From: Saccharomycopsis fibuligera x Saccharomycopsis cf. fibuligera
Lineage: Eukaryota > Ascomycota > Saccharomycetes > Ascoideales > Saccharomycopsidaceae
DNA: 64,000 bases
Direction: 5' to 3'
NCBI GenBank assembly: GCA_001936135.1
Contig: CP012810.1
Location: 3,162,001-3,226,000, forward strand
In this document: in pieces, positions 10,387 through 20,707 of the stretch
How the letters are laid out: every line of letters begins with the position of its first letter
How positions within the stretch are numbered: the stretch's first letter is position 1
Program-made: the position numbers and the translations under genes
The notes under the pieces: generated by a model
Told to the model about the DNA's origin: nothing
What the model saw: only the letters and a program-made list of their open reading frames with translations
Database searches by the model: none

Positions 10387-11562
10387 ATGACTGACTACAA
10401 CCCTAAAGACACCTACGGCAGCTATCCTAGCTCCAACCCAACAAACATAACCATCCCTATGATGAGCCACGACAACGAAAGCCAACACCACCATAGCGTC
10501 CTGCTTACTCCCGGCTCCCGCAGCGTCAACTCAAAAAGAGACATCAACAAGAGTGGCAATGCTGCCAACAACAGCAATGACCCTGGCCAAACAGTAGAAC
10601 GCAAAAGAAGAGATAATATCAATGAACGAATTCAGGAATTGGGAGCAATAATACCTCTGCAATTTTTCGACCTTAGTAAAGAAAAATCGTCAGGAACAAA
10701 GGACGGCAAACCAAACAAGGGACAGATATTGTCTAAGTCAATTGAATATGTGGAGTTTCTTCAGGATAAAATTGATGAAAACAATAAGAAAGAGATTGAA
10801 TTGTTGATAATTTTGAAAAAACTTGAAGAAATTAAACAGCTCCCGGATAATTTGAGGCCTTCCAAGTCGCTCTTTAAGCATACTAGTGCAGAAATTGAAT
10901 TAAGCAATATTGGGGTGGGTCCATTGGCTGAAAACAGTAACAAGACAAACAACACTACTTCTAACAATAACAATAACAATAGCGGCAATGGTAATACCAA
11001 TAACAACAGTATGACCCCAAACCAAAGAGCCAGCCCCACGGTGAATTCACCAAGCGTTAATTTTGATAGAACCAAAAGGGCATCAATTGCCAGTATTGGC
11101 TCCCCTTTAGCTAATGCTACTAACAATGATAATATTAATTCTAATGTTCCATCACCAATGCTGACGAAATTTGAACAGAATATTACCCCAGTGTCTAATT
11201 CTGACAGTAATATCAATAACAACAACAATAACAATAATACTAATTTTGGCAATAGTAATATTAGCTCAAATTATAACAAATTAAGTGCAACGATTATGGA
11301 CAATGATCAAAACTTTTCCATGAGCTTTGATCAAAGTACAGTTGGTAACAATAATAATGGTAATGGTAATGGTGATGAAAGTAATAATAGTTTTAATGCT
11401 AGTGTGAACAATAATAATGGTAACTTTGGTCAGAATACATACAATAATACCAATAATAATACTAATAATAATAACAATAACAATAACCACAGCATTAATC
11501 CTACAAATTTCATGATAAAGCCAGAAGATTACGAGAATTTTGGATTTAATTTTGACGTGTGA
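10387..11562 (+). CDS. RTG1: Rtg1-type bHLH transcription factor of the retrograde pathway
   Basis: This 391-residue protein carries a basic helix-loop-helix region at about residues 68-128 (ERKRRDNINERIQEL, then GTKDGKPNKGQIL and a second helix). The downstream TSAEIELSNIGVGPL block, near residues 166-180, is the signature that separates Rtg1 from other yeast bHLH proteins. In yeast, Rtg1 dimerises with Rtg3 and activates mitochondria-to-nucleus retrograde genes through GTCAC sites. The chosen start is the first ATG; the open frame extends 16 codons upstream without one. The protein is more than twice the length of baker's yeast Rtg1 because of a long Asn-rich tail ending in a short acidic/aromatic segment. 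The CTG after IIP would be Ser in this clade, a plausible helix cap. Confidence 0.9.
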   Translation: MTDYNPKDTYGSYPSSNPTNITIPMMSHDNESQHHHSVLLTPGSRSVNSKRDINKSGNAANNSNDPGQTVERKRRDNINERIQELGAIIPLQFFDLSKEKSSGTKDGKPNKGQILSKSIEYVEFLQDKIDENNKKEIELLIILKKLEEIKQLPDNLRPSKSLFKHTSAEIELSNIGVGPLAENSNKTNNTTSNNNNNNSGNGNTNNNSMTPNQRASPTVNSPSVNFDRTKRASIASIGSPLANATNNDNINSNVPSPMLTKFEQNITPVSNSDSNINNNNNNNNTNFGNSNISSNYNKLSATIMDNDQNFSMSFDQSTVGNNNNGNGNGDESNNSFNASVNNNNGNFGQNTYNNTNNNTNNNNNNNNHSINPTNFMIKPEDYENFGFNFDV

Positions 11563-12630
11563 TTGTATTTTTTGCTTACTGATTTATCTGTTTATTTTTT
11601 GCTTTTCTTAATTTGTTTAAGTTTCTAGAAACTTATCACTACTACAAACCAGAGATTTTTTGACGACTGTTTTACGATAACGACCCTATGTTTTATTCGA
11701 TTTAAGTGTATCATTATATTATAACTATTATTTTTAGTATTACTATTTCTTATTTAACTTTGCTTACTTTTATTGCTTTTTTTTTTATACATCTTATTTC
11801 AGTAATTTTACTTAATATTGTATGTTTACTTTGACTTCTTTATCAAACATTGTCTTACTTATCTCATTTTACGTCATTGAGCCATTCTGGCTTACTCAAT
11901 CTTTGCTTTTCAGTTTTAATGACATTGTGTCTAAATTTCTCTAAATTCCAACTCTTGAATGATAATATTATCTTATTTGCTTCTTTCGTGTTCCCTCTTT
12001 GTTTTTTTTTTAATAACCAACTTCAACACTTTACTTTTTAGTCACCTCACCAACTTTTAATTTTGGGGTAATGCTGTCACTCATAGCTCATACGCTGTTA
12101 TTCTTCTCAAATCAATATGCATGATGTTGACTTTCATTGCACCCTGGACTCCATGTGCTGTTGATGCTAACCAAGATAACAACAAAACATCAAGAACAAG
12201 TTTTTTTCTCTTTTTTTTTTTTAAAAGAAAAAACAAAAAAACCAAATCGTCTTTCATCTACAGAATGATTTACTTTCTTGTGATGGAAAATTCAAATGTA
12301 GTTGTTTCAAATAAAAGTAAGGAAATTGGTCTGCGTATGGCTAGTGTTCAACTCGATTCAAGGTCAAGGTTAAGGATGTATTTTATCAATCTATCATAAC
12401 TTAGTTTTACTGTTTTGTAAACTTACTACACTTCCTACACTTTTAAAAAAGGTTGCAATACATATATACAACTTTTTTTTTTTTTTTTTAAGTTCTCGAT
12501 GTTTTCTTGTCTTGGTTTTCCTAATTGTAAATTCATTAATGCACTCAATTATGACAATATGCTATATGCTGGTAAAAACAAAAAAAAAACAAAAAAAAAA
12601 AAAAAAAAAAAAAAAGAAAAGTCAATCCTG
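11563..12630. other. Convergent intergenic region between RTG1 and FAD1
   Basis: AT-rich 3' flank of two converging genes, with T-runs near 12472-12489 and a very long A-tract at about 12578-12615 adjoining the FAD1 stop. Short frames here show no codon structure or recognisable motif. Confidence 0.6.
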
Positions 12631-13968
12631 TTATTTCTGTTGATACTTTGTTCTACTGTACCGTTCATGCTCTTCATTCTGCAAGTAAAATGCAGGATAA
12701 AATTCCCCATCACCATACTTTTTTCCCCCGTCATTTTCAATTTCACCACTATGATTCTGCTCATCATTCTGTTGTTTTTTCCAACTCAACCACCTCACCT
12801 GTTCCCAGTCGACACTCTCCTCCATGTCAAAGACCCGTTTTTCCAACTTTGGATTCGGCACAGTTGAACAGACCCCGCCAATCGAAGTATACCCCAAGTC
12901 ATAGAGCTCACAATACGGAAAATCCAACGCTATCAAAAAATACCAAATCTCACAATACGACCACTCAAGCACCGGATGCACCCTAACGAAGCTTGGCCAG
13001 TCATTATCTGTTGGTTGAAACGGCTTCAACGTAGCGGAAAACGGATCACTGCGTCGATTCCCCACGATTATAGCCTTGATGGTAGGGTTTTCGTGCAAGT
13101 ATGTTTCAAAACCAAGTTTGAGAGGCATGTTGGAGTAGGTTTTGAGGTTGAGGTTGTAGGTTGAGGTGATGTTGTTGTTGAAGTATTCTATTTTGTCAAA
13201 TGATTTTTCGTAGTAGATGTATACCGTATTAATTTTCGTGCTGTTATTACTGGTGGTGGTTGCGTGTTCGCCACCACCATTTGTACTATTCTCATTATTG
13301 TAGTTAGCGTTATTTTTTGTGCTACCGTTGTAATTTCCGTCTTGATTTTGATCAAGACCACGATCATGGAGCACCGCCATGTACAAATACAACATTACCA
13401 AACAATCCTTTCCACCGTTAAAAGAAATCGAAATCTCATCTAGTGAATAATTATCTAATGCGTCAGATATCACTTTTATTGAATCAATTACTTTTTGTTG
13501 CGTTGTTTGCTTGAGTCGTTTTATTGATTCGGGTTCATTGATTTCCGCATTATTGTTATTGCCATTATTCTCTATGCTATTGCCATTGCTATGGCCACGA
13601 TTATGGCCTATATTATCTTTATGGTTATTTTGATAAACACGGTGATGCGTATTGACATTGTAATCATTATTGAGAAATGCCAGTATTTTGGAAGAGGCTT
13701 CCAGGTATGCGTTTAACACCATACTATCGTAATCACTGCTGTTATTTATTTTTTTGGTAACGTCCTTGTTCTTACTTGAATAACTTGAATAATTTTTTTT
13801 ATTCAAAAGATGTGAGTATGAGTATGAAAAAGTCAGATTTTTCCAACCTCCAATAATGCTGATGACTCCCCCAGTTTGCTGCTGAGACTGCTGTTGAACA
13901 AATATCGCTAAAAATACCACTGGAACGAACGATAATGATAATAATGCAAAGCTTTTGACACTAGTCAT
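12631..13968 (-). CDS. FAD1: FAD synthase (FMN adenylyltransferase)
   Basis: The C-terminal two thirds match the Fad1/PAPS-reductase fold. Visible are the PP-loop-like SFNGGKDCLV motif, VGNRRSDPFSATLKPFQPTD, VHPVLEWSYCEIWYFL and YTSIGG. The enzyme transfers AMP from ATP to FMN to make FAD. From the ATG at 13968 the product is 445 residues, far longer than baker's yeast Fad1 (306). The extra N-terminus has a strongly hydrophobic stretch (SFALLSLSFVPVVFLAIFV) followed by Gln- and Ser/Tyr/Asn-rich sequence. A second ATG at 13722 (MVLNAYLEASSKIL) lies where the conserved protein begins and would give 363 residues. The start is therefore uncertain, and cytosolic versus membrane or organelle targeting depends on it. 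An Asn-rich insert also interrupts the catalytic domain. Confidence 0.85.
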   Translation of the reverse strand: MTSVKSFALLSLSFVPVVFLAIFVQQQSQQQTGGVISIIGGWKNLTFSYSYSHLLNKKNYSSYSSKNKDVTKKINNSSDYDSMVLNAYLEASSKILAFLNNDYNVNTHHRVYQNNHKDNIGHNRGHSNGNSIENNGNNNNAEINEPESIKRLKQTTQQKVIDSIKVISDALDNYSLDEISISFNGGKDCLVMLYLYMAVLHDRGLDQNQDGNYNGSTKNNANYNNENSTNGGGEHATTTSNNSTKINTVYIYYEKSFDKIEYFNNNITSTYNLNLKTYSNMPLKLGFETYLHENPTIKAIIVGNRRSDPFSATLKPFQPTDNDWPSFVRVHPVLEWSYCEIWYFLIALDFPYCELYDLGYTSIGGVCSTVPNPKLEKRVFDMEESVDWEQVRWLSWKKQQNDEQNHSGEIENDGGKKYGDGEFYPAFYLQNEEHERYSRTKYQQK

Positions 13969-14495
13969 CAAGAGAGAGAGAAAAAAAAAAAAGAAAAAGA
14001 ACAAAAAAAAAAAAGATGGAAAAAGACTTTGAAAGCTCAAAACTGGGAGTGTCGTGTGTTGATGCTGGATGGAAATACGTGTCGGTATAAAAGTACGTCA
14101 GTCACTCAATTAGCTAGCTAGCCGGTTAGCCATCGCTAGCTCATTGCGATCCATCAATCGATCGGCTAATTTGCCCATTTGCCAAAGCGAAAAAGAAAAT
14201 TCTTCGAAGAAATAAAAGGTGAGTGACACACGCATGTGCATGCAGCGCTGTACAGCACGTATCTCTCAACATCCACCAACAAAAACAATAATAACAAAAG
14301 TACAACTATTGATGCTAGAACCAATAATAATACGACAAACCCATCCAATCGCAAGATATATAGAATAAACTATGCAAACTTAAAAACTAAAAAAGCAAAA
14401 ACAAACTGGCACCCATGGTCCCGTTCATTCCAATGAAGTGTCCATTCTAACTTAGCACCCATGCCAAATAACAGCACACATTCATGAATGTTGGC
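13969..14495. other. FAD1 promoter side and CTF4 3' flank
   Basis: Immediately upstream of FAD1 (minus strand) lies a GA-rich and A-rich tract (about 13973-14018). Around 14110-14170 are several short CTAGC and GATCGAT self-complementary motifs. No gene was recognised. Confidence 0.55.
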
Positions 14496-17400
14496 TTAAT
14501 CAAACTGCATACGCTTTTCTCTTTCTTCAGCAATCTTAGCAGCCACTTCGCTCAATTCCAATCTTTCAGCAATCCGACTAGCAGCAATCAATGCTCTGTC
14601 TTGCTTCATCTCCTTAACCAACCCCACCGCCTTAGCATATTCACTATCACCATTACCACCACCACCAGCTGTGCACAACTCAGAAAACATCTTCAATAGA
14701 GTCTTATCGTATGTGGCGTTCAATTCTTGCAACTTGTCAATTGACTCATTGACGCTAAATTGGGTATTTTTAAGTCTAAATGATGCTTTTCCTCCATAAC
14801 TTTCACCATCATCATCATCATTATTATTATTATCTATTTCGTTATCGGAGAGGTTCAAGTCAAGTTCATTCAAATAATAATCATCACCGTCAGTATTAGC
14901 CATGTCGAGAATTCTTTTACTGCGATGATATGTTTTGAATTTTTTAGCCACAGTTTTCTCAAAAAATGTATGACTCTCTAATGCTTCATTGATCAACTCA
15001 GTCATCATTTTAGCTCTAAGAAATTGTTCTTCAGTTTCTAATTGTTTTTGAAAGTCTCTATTTTGCTCTTCATCCTCTGAATCTTCCATTAATTCAACGT
15101 CATCATCATCATCATCGAGGTCATCTTCAAGATCATCCTCACCGTCATCATCTTTCTCAATGAATCCGTTAATATCATCATCGTAATCGTCGTTGCCATT
15201 ATTTTTGCCAGCCTTACGAGCAGCTTTTTGTTGTTCTTTGAGTACTTTCATATCAACATTCCAGTTGATTGGTATCTTTACCGTTAATTCTGTTTGTTCC
15301 GGTAAGGTCTTTGGATACAAATATTCCGCATTAGCCACATTGCCATAATTTCCTCCACTATTAATATTATTGAACAATACAACGTTAAACTTATCATCAA
15401 CTAAACTAATTGGCACGTAATTCAAATTTGGTCGAGCATACAACACTTCATTCAAATTCAACACAGGAATCCATTGTCCCTGGTTTGCTTTTTTCCATTT
15501 GGTTAAAACGTAAACGTAATTGCTATTATCCACAATACAAGGGTCACCAAAGTTGGTGAAATAGAGACCTTTGAGCACGTAACATGGGGCACGATAGACC
15601 AAGGTGTCAATTAAATTTTTTGCCCCACTGCCGCTACTGCTACCGTTACCGTTTTCGCTATTGAAATCATCATTGCCGATGAGACTGTTTTTCTTTTCAA
15701 AAGCGTCAAATTTAGCTAGCAATTTATCAAAGTTCTTCTCATTGTTTGCGTCACTTAAAAGTCTATTAGGAATGTAATCCAATGGCAACAATTGATTCTG
15801 CTCAATATAGTGATGTTGCGTAGTTGTTAACAAATCCCTTATACTAAAATAAAACTCGCGACCCCCACCATTGTGCTTACTCGTCGCTATTGTGAAAAGG
15901 ATCTTGTTGTTGCTTATGGAACAAACTACCGGCATGGATTTTTCAATTTTTACCAAAAGTCCAAATTTAGTAAGAATTCTCGTATGGCCCAAATTCGTGA
16001 ATATGAAAATATACTTCTTTGAAAGATTGATATTAGTGATAAATTCATGGGATGCTACAAATTTATTCTTTTCTGATAAATTGCCACTACCACCATTATT
16101 ACCACTAACAGCGCCACCAAGACCATTCTGATAGTAGTTTTTGATAGGTAGTATCTTTTCCCAACTGTTGGTTTCATCTTTATGTGGCCTATAGTACACT
16201 TTTGCCTGCTTGTAAGTCTTGATATTATGCAAACTTGTACCAAACACATCAGCACTACCGGTGGCCGCTGCCACACTGCCCGATTTGTCGATGTATGCGG
16301 AACTCGCTAAAAGCAAGCCTTCTTCTGTCAAATATGCCAAATCAAACCCTACTGAATCAATGAAATAGTAATCATTATTGCTATTGCTATTATTACTGGT
16401 GCCATTGTTTTCAAAAAACTTGACATTGACTATTTGCGTATTGTTTTCCATATTTTTTTCACAGTAGACACACCCAATGGCATTGATTGTCAAATATCGT
16501 TGGTTGTTGAACCATGGAGAGGCTCCAACAGAGTATGGTTTCAAGCGATAACTAGGCAATACTGAACCTTGTTCAATGGCTCGTAATTCGTCATCGTTAT
16601 CGTATGCCACATCACTGTCGCCATCGTCATCATTGTCAGAAAGCTCAATTTCAGAGTCTGATTCAAAATCTGCTCTCGATCTTTTCAAGCTGCTGCGAGT
16701 GCCATTGCTTTTGTGACCATTGAGGCCAGTACTGATGGGGGAGGTAGTACCATTGTTGTTGGCAGTTGGAGATTTGAAAAGATCATCATCATCAGATAAA
16801 TCAAATTCGTTGTCTTCAGTCTCTTGAAAGTCGTACTTGTGCGACACAGCACTTTTTTCACCGTTGCTTTCTAAGCCTTGTTTATCTTTCGCACTTTCAA
16901 GATTATTTAAGGCAATGTTCGGCTCAACGATGGACTTGGCGGTGAAAATGTCACCACTGGTTGAGCCCACAGAAAGAACGGTATATGCTGAATCGCCGTA
17001 ATTACCATTATCACCACTACTGCTAATCAAATTCCAAACAACGTTTTTCAATTTAGCATCTTGAAGTACCACTTTTTTGTTGAAGATCGGCTTTTTGTCC
17101 AGCACGTCCCATACTACAACACGATTCTCATGGTCAATCGATGCCAAATAGCCATAATTGAAAGGACACCACTGCAACTCCACAATTTCCTGTTTGTGCG
17201 GCCCCGAAAGGATAAATTTTGGATCCTGGCCCTTAAAATTGCTGTCATCGAAAACCATTATATCTTTGGCCTTATTGGCAATGGCATAACTGTTTGATAT
17301 TGGGTTCCAGGAAACATTACATTGAGCCAAACTGTCGATAGTGTTTGGATCACTATCAGGGATAAAAATGTACTTATTGCAAAAGTCAAACAATTTTCCT

Positions 17401-17999
17401 ACCGGTTCTAGCACTTTGCTGTTGGTACTGTCACTGTTGTTGTTGAATTTGTAGAATTGAATATCACCGGAAGCCAAGCTGACTGCTAATGTGTTTGTTT
17501 TGATATTGAAAGAAAGCGAACGTACTTGATCCGCAGCTCCAATTTGGCTAATATTTTCACGGTCAAATACATCATTATTATCACCGCCATCGTTACTAAG
17601 GGTGTACGATTTTGTCTGTTGATTGTAATATTTAGCAATACTGACTACTGCAAGCTCATTATTATCACCAGCTACCACTAGATGCGTATCGCTTAAGAAA
17701 GTAATATCTCTGAGTGCCAATTCTGATCTGTAGCATTTGATTGAGGAAAAGACTTTGGCTGCGGTTTTGTCAATGGTATATAGCATAAGTTCGCCGTCAG
17801 CAGTCACTGTGGCCAATAAATTATGGTGGATTTTGAGACCAGCAAGACTGTCTAAAGTTTCAATAATTTCTGGTTCGTCTTCGGGACTACGCCAATCAAT
17901 CACTTTAACGAGACCCAAGTCATTGGCCACGAGAAGTCTTGGACCAGTGGCCAAAAGAAGGGACTGCCTGGCATCGGAGAAAATATTCATTGAGTCCAT
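14496..17999 (-). CDS. CTF4: Ctf4, replisome hub linking DNA polymerase alpha to the helicase
   Basis: From the ATG at 17999 this is 1167 residues. The N-terminal half is a WD40-type propeller (LLVANDLGLVKVIDW, VRSLSFNIKTNTLAVSLASGDIQFYKF, VVWDVLDKKP). A long acidic Asp/Ser/Asn linker follows, then the second (SepB-like) propeller with PWFNNQRYLTINAIGCVY and YFTNFGDPCIVDN. The helical C-terminus ends KEMKQDRALIAASRIAERLEL, which in Ctf4 trimers binds Ctf4-interacting peptides of Pol1 and Sld5. The role is replisome coupling and sister-chromatid cohesion in the nucleus. It is longer than baker's yeast Ctf4 (927) through acidic and Asn-rich inserts. Oddly, the frame stays open upstream of the ATG and encodes an ITAHSAG segment resembling the conserved Ctf4/AND-1 N-terminus, so the true start may lie further upstream. 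Confidence 0.9.
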   Translation of the reverse strand: MDSMNIFSDARQSLLLATGPRLLVANDLGLVKVIDWRSPEDEPEIIETLDSLAGLKIHHNLLATVTADGELMLYTIDKTAAKVFSSIKCYRSELALRDITFLSDTHLVVAGDNNELAVVSIAKYYNQQTKSYTLSNDGGDNNDVFDRENISQIGAADQVRSLSFNIKTNTLAVSLASGDIQFYKFNNNSDSTNSKVLEPVGKLFDFCNKYIFIPDSDPNTIDSLAQCNVSWNPISNSYAIANKAKDIMVFDDSNFKGQDPKFILSGPHKQEIVELQWCPFNYGYLASIDHENRVVVWDVLDKKPIFNKKVVLQDAKLKNVVWNLISSSGDNGNYGDSAYTVLSVGSTSGDIFTAKSIVEPNIALNNLESAKDKQGLESNGEKSAVSHKYDFQETEDNEFDLSDDDDLFKSPTANNNGTTSPISTGLNGHKSNGTRSSLKRSRADFESDSEIELSDNDDDGDSDVAYDNDDELRAIEQGSVLPSYRLKPYSVGASPWFNNQRYLTINAIGCVYCEKNMENNTQIVNVKFFENNGTSNNSNSNNDYYFIDSVGFDLAYLTEEGLLLASSAYIDKSGSVAAATGSADVFGTSLHNIKTYKQAKVYYRPHKDETNSWEKILPIKNYYQNGLGGAVSGNNGGSGNLSEKNKFVASHEFITNINLSKKYIFIFTNLGHTRILTKFGLLVKIEKSMPVVCSISNNKILFTIATSKHNGGGREFYFSIRDLLTTTQHHYIEQNQLLPLDYIPNRLLSDANNEKNFDKLLAKFDAFEKKNSLIGNDDFNSENGNGSSSGSGAKNLIDTLVYRAPCYVLKGLYFTNFGDPCIVDNSNYVYVLTKWKKANQGQWIPVLNLNEVLYARPNLNYVPISLVDDKFNVVLFNNINSGGNYGNVANAEYLYPKTLPEQTELTVKIPINWNVDMKVLKEQQKAARKAGKNNGNDDYDDDINGFIEKDDDGEDDLEDDLDDDDDDVELMEDSEDEEQNRDFQKQLETEEQFLRAKMMTELINEALESHTFFEKTVAKKFKTYHRSKRILDMANTDGDDYYLNELDLNLSDNEIDNNNNDDDDGESYGGKASFRLKNTQFSVNESIDKLQELNATYDKTLLKMFSELCTAGGGGNGDSEYAKAVGLVKEMKQDRALIAASRIAERLELSEVAAKIAEEREKRMQFD

Positions 18000-18307
18000 A
18001 GTGGGCGGTTGTCCGGCTGAGTGTGCAGTGATGAGTTTGTTGTTGTTAATGAAATGAGATATCCAGGATGCTATTATCAGTACTGATCCAAGGATATTCA
18101 ATGTTGAATAAAATAAAATAAATAAAAAACTGCAAAAAGTTTTCGCGTCGCGCGCCTTTTTCTGGTTGCGAGCGCTGGTTGCATGATTCTGCTTCAGCTA
18201 TACTAATGATAATGGTGATATAGACTATAGTGATGGTATGAAGGTAGAAATGAATTTTCATCATCTCGCAGCACCGCAGTACCAATATCGCCATAATAAA
18301 TGTTTAG
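18000..18307. other. CTF4 upstream region with open coding-like frame
   Basis: On the minus strand the CTF4 frame remains open from 17999 back to a TAG near 18215, without any ATG. Just before the CTF4 ATG it encodes INNNKLITAHSAGQPPT. I saw no consensus GTATGT donor in this span that would add an ATG-bearing exon. It lies against a truncated gene copy starting at 18308. Confidence 0.5.
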
Positions 18308-18698
18308 ATGGCCAAATTTTGAATCTTGCCAAACCCTGTCACCACCAGCGAAGTGCACTTTATTTACGATGCCCTCAGCAGCCTTGCTCCTATCGTCCAG
18401 TTCCGCTATTTGACCAAAAGCATGGGGCATCTAGCCATTGCTTATCCAAGAACATTCACGGTGTTATTCGAGGAGGAAAAACAGCAATCCAAAGATAATG
18501 ATAGCAACATGGATTCAAGCAGCAGGTATGATGGCTCCGGCAGTATCAAAGATATTTTACCAAGGATTGTCGGTGTGCCGCGACTTTCGTACTACAACAA
18601 GCTCTTCGAGAACCAGAAACTACCAAGGCACATTCACAGTGACTTCGTAACAGCCATCACTAAAGACAATCCAGTTTTGCTCAAGAGTTTCTAGAATA
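18308..18698 (+). pseudogene. Truncated duplicate of the 199-codon gene at 23222
   Basis: About 390 bp match codons 6 to about 134 of the gene at 23222, in the same orientation 4.93 kb away. By eye the central part (18352 to about 18610) is identical. The later part shows only two mismatches until the end, and the 5' end shows several more. In this copy the frame from the ATG at 18308 reads MAKF then a TGA where the intact gene has Arg. The 3' end meets a stop after LLKSF and loses the last third. No upstream exon is evident. It is a host-gene fragment and probably encodes nothing. The high identity implies a recent duplication or gene conversion. Confidence 0.88.
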
Positions 18699-20707
18699 CT
18701 GTTTTTACCCCTTTTCCAAGTTCATGTTGGAATAATCATGCATAGTGACGCACAACTATGTAGTGGACTGTGTAATTCGACAGGCCTATATAATTTTCCA
18801 TATAAAGTATGGAAATATCAAAAGAACACTTCTAGCAAGCGCAGATACATAAAAATAAGCAATAATATGCTTGGTTTTGGTCCCATTCATGCCATTATTG
18901 TCCGAGATGATTCGCCTAAAAAATTTTGTTGGTTTCTCTAGATGGCTGTTGCATTTATTGACCACAAGAGTTTAAAAAAATAGTACTATATTGACAACCA
19001 ATATTGTTGGTGTCACCACAGCCTCAGTCAAATAGGGTCCACATAAAAGCGTAATCCTTAACCATTGTGCTCAAGGAATAATGGCAAAGTCGTGTACCTG
19101 TACAACGTTCATTCCGAAATACCCCTTATGCAGTACTGCTGTTAAAATATTGATTAACTGCGCGAGGAAAAATATTGGAAATAGTTATTCAGAAGACAAA
19201 TAAGCTCAGAAATTAGTTTTTGTTTTATAGCAGCACCGGCGTTTCTATAGAAGTGGAAGATACAGTTTCTTAGGTTTGAGTTGTTTCAAAGCCAAGTAAA
19301 AGAATAATTTACCACCAGTGTGTATGATAGAAAGCAAATGCATTGTAGAAAAGAACCTGGAACATAATGGTATTGTCGGCTCAGTGCGGGAACCAATGAA
19401 AAAGGGAAGATTTACTTTACCACTGTGAATAGCGATTTCAAGATCTTTTCGGAGATTAGCAACAAGCACCATTCGGGGCAGAAAGCTACCTCGACAACCT
19501 GCTTGAGACCTCGATTGATGAGCTGGGGTGGTTGACAATTCTCGAAGGTGCACCCAGCTGGAACTCCCAGCTGGAACTCCAGACACAGAAGTGCGGCTGC
19601 GAATCGTGTTTGAGTTATTTGGCACGGCGGGTGATTTGACGTGAGTGATTTTCTCGGTAGATACGGACCCATGCCACCAAAACACACGAGAGATGACATG
19701 AGACCAGTCGAGACGAGACAAGACGAGAAAGTTGTCACGGTTTGACAGTTGTAACCAGTCGGACTAAAGCCTCAGTTTATACACTCCAATCCGTAGCCGG
19801 AGCAGTTGCAGCATCACAGGCATGCCAATGCATGTGGCAGCACATGCGTATTTTCCTCGCAAAAAGCACAAAAACAGAAAAACACAAAAACAGAAATTAC
19901 ATTAAAAATAAAAAAAACACACTCAGTTCCTCCGAGCGGACATCTGCACACATAGGTACACATAAGCATGCAGAGGCATGCAGCGGTATATGCGGAAGCA
20001 GATAAAAAAACAGACGGCGGTACACACTGCGATACCGTGTGTGTGGTGCACGGGTGCGTGCCCCTCAGCTCAGGGATTTCCAGCAGCTCCACTTCGCTTC
20101 CACTGCGCTCCACAGTGAGGGGCATGGGTGTTGAGAGCCACCACCTGAGCTACAGCTGGCGGAAAAACCTCGAGATATTAACGACGATCAACGGATTTCG
20201 CTGCCGGCAGCGCTTACTTAAGCCGAGGAAGACAGTTAGTCATCTCTCCCTCCCCCGCTCAGTGTGCACCCGGGTGCCCAAGACACGCACGGCCAGTGCA
20301 GCCACTAGTAGCTGTGACAAGCGCCGTTATCTCGCTTTTTCTCCATAAAAATAAAAAAAAAAAATTTTTATTTTCTGGTTTTTTTTTTTATAAATTTATA
20401 TTAATGCTGTGCAATGCCCTTTTTCAATCAGTTTTCTTTCTTGTAGTTTTCTCCTTTTCTTTTTTTCCCCTTTTCCTTTCTGCAGAATTGTATCTGTGCT
20501 CATACCAGCTGCTGTGCTCCATTTAACTCAAGCAATCGCTGCAAAGAGGCTTCTCTTTTATACCACCGCCGTTTCGGTACAAATTCCTTTTTTATTTTTT
20601 TTTTGTTTTGTCATCTTTCGTTGCTAATCATTGGTACAGCACGAAACGAAATTATTGAGACAAAAGAACAATAATAATACATATTCACAAAACAAGAGCC
20701 ATTGATA
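18699..20707. other. 2-kb intergenic stretch upstream of NDE1 with a GC-rich patch
   Basis: The left half is AT-rich and featureless except for a 12-bp direct repeat (CCAGCTGGAACT twice, about 19549-19575). From roughly 20020 to 20330 the DNA becomes conspicuously GC-rich and contains a perfect 12-bp palindrome GCACCCGGGTGC (20266-20277). T-rich leader DNA follows up to the NDE1 ATG. Several short frames exist, but none resembles a protein. Confidence 0.55.

Noticed and set aside
10761-11252. 163-codon minus-strand frame, Leu/Val-rich
   Set aside because: It is the antisense of Asn-rich codons in RTG1; a leucine-rich shadow is expected there.
18326-18694. Truncated copy as a functional 122-residue gene
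   Set aside because: It has no ATG at its open start, a stop just upstream in frame, and lacks the last third of the parent protein.
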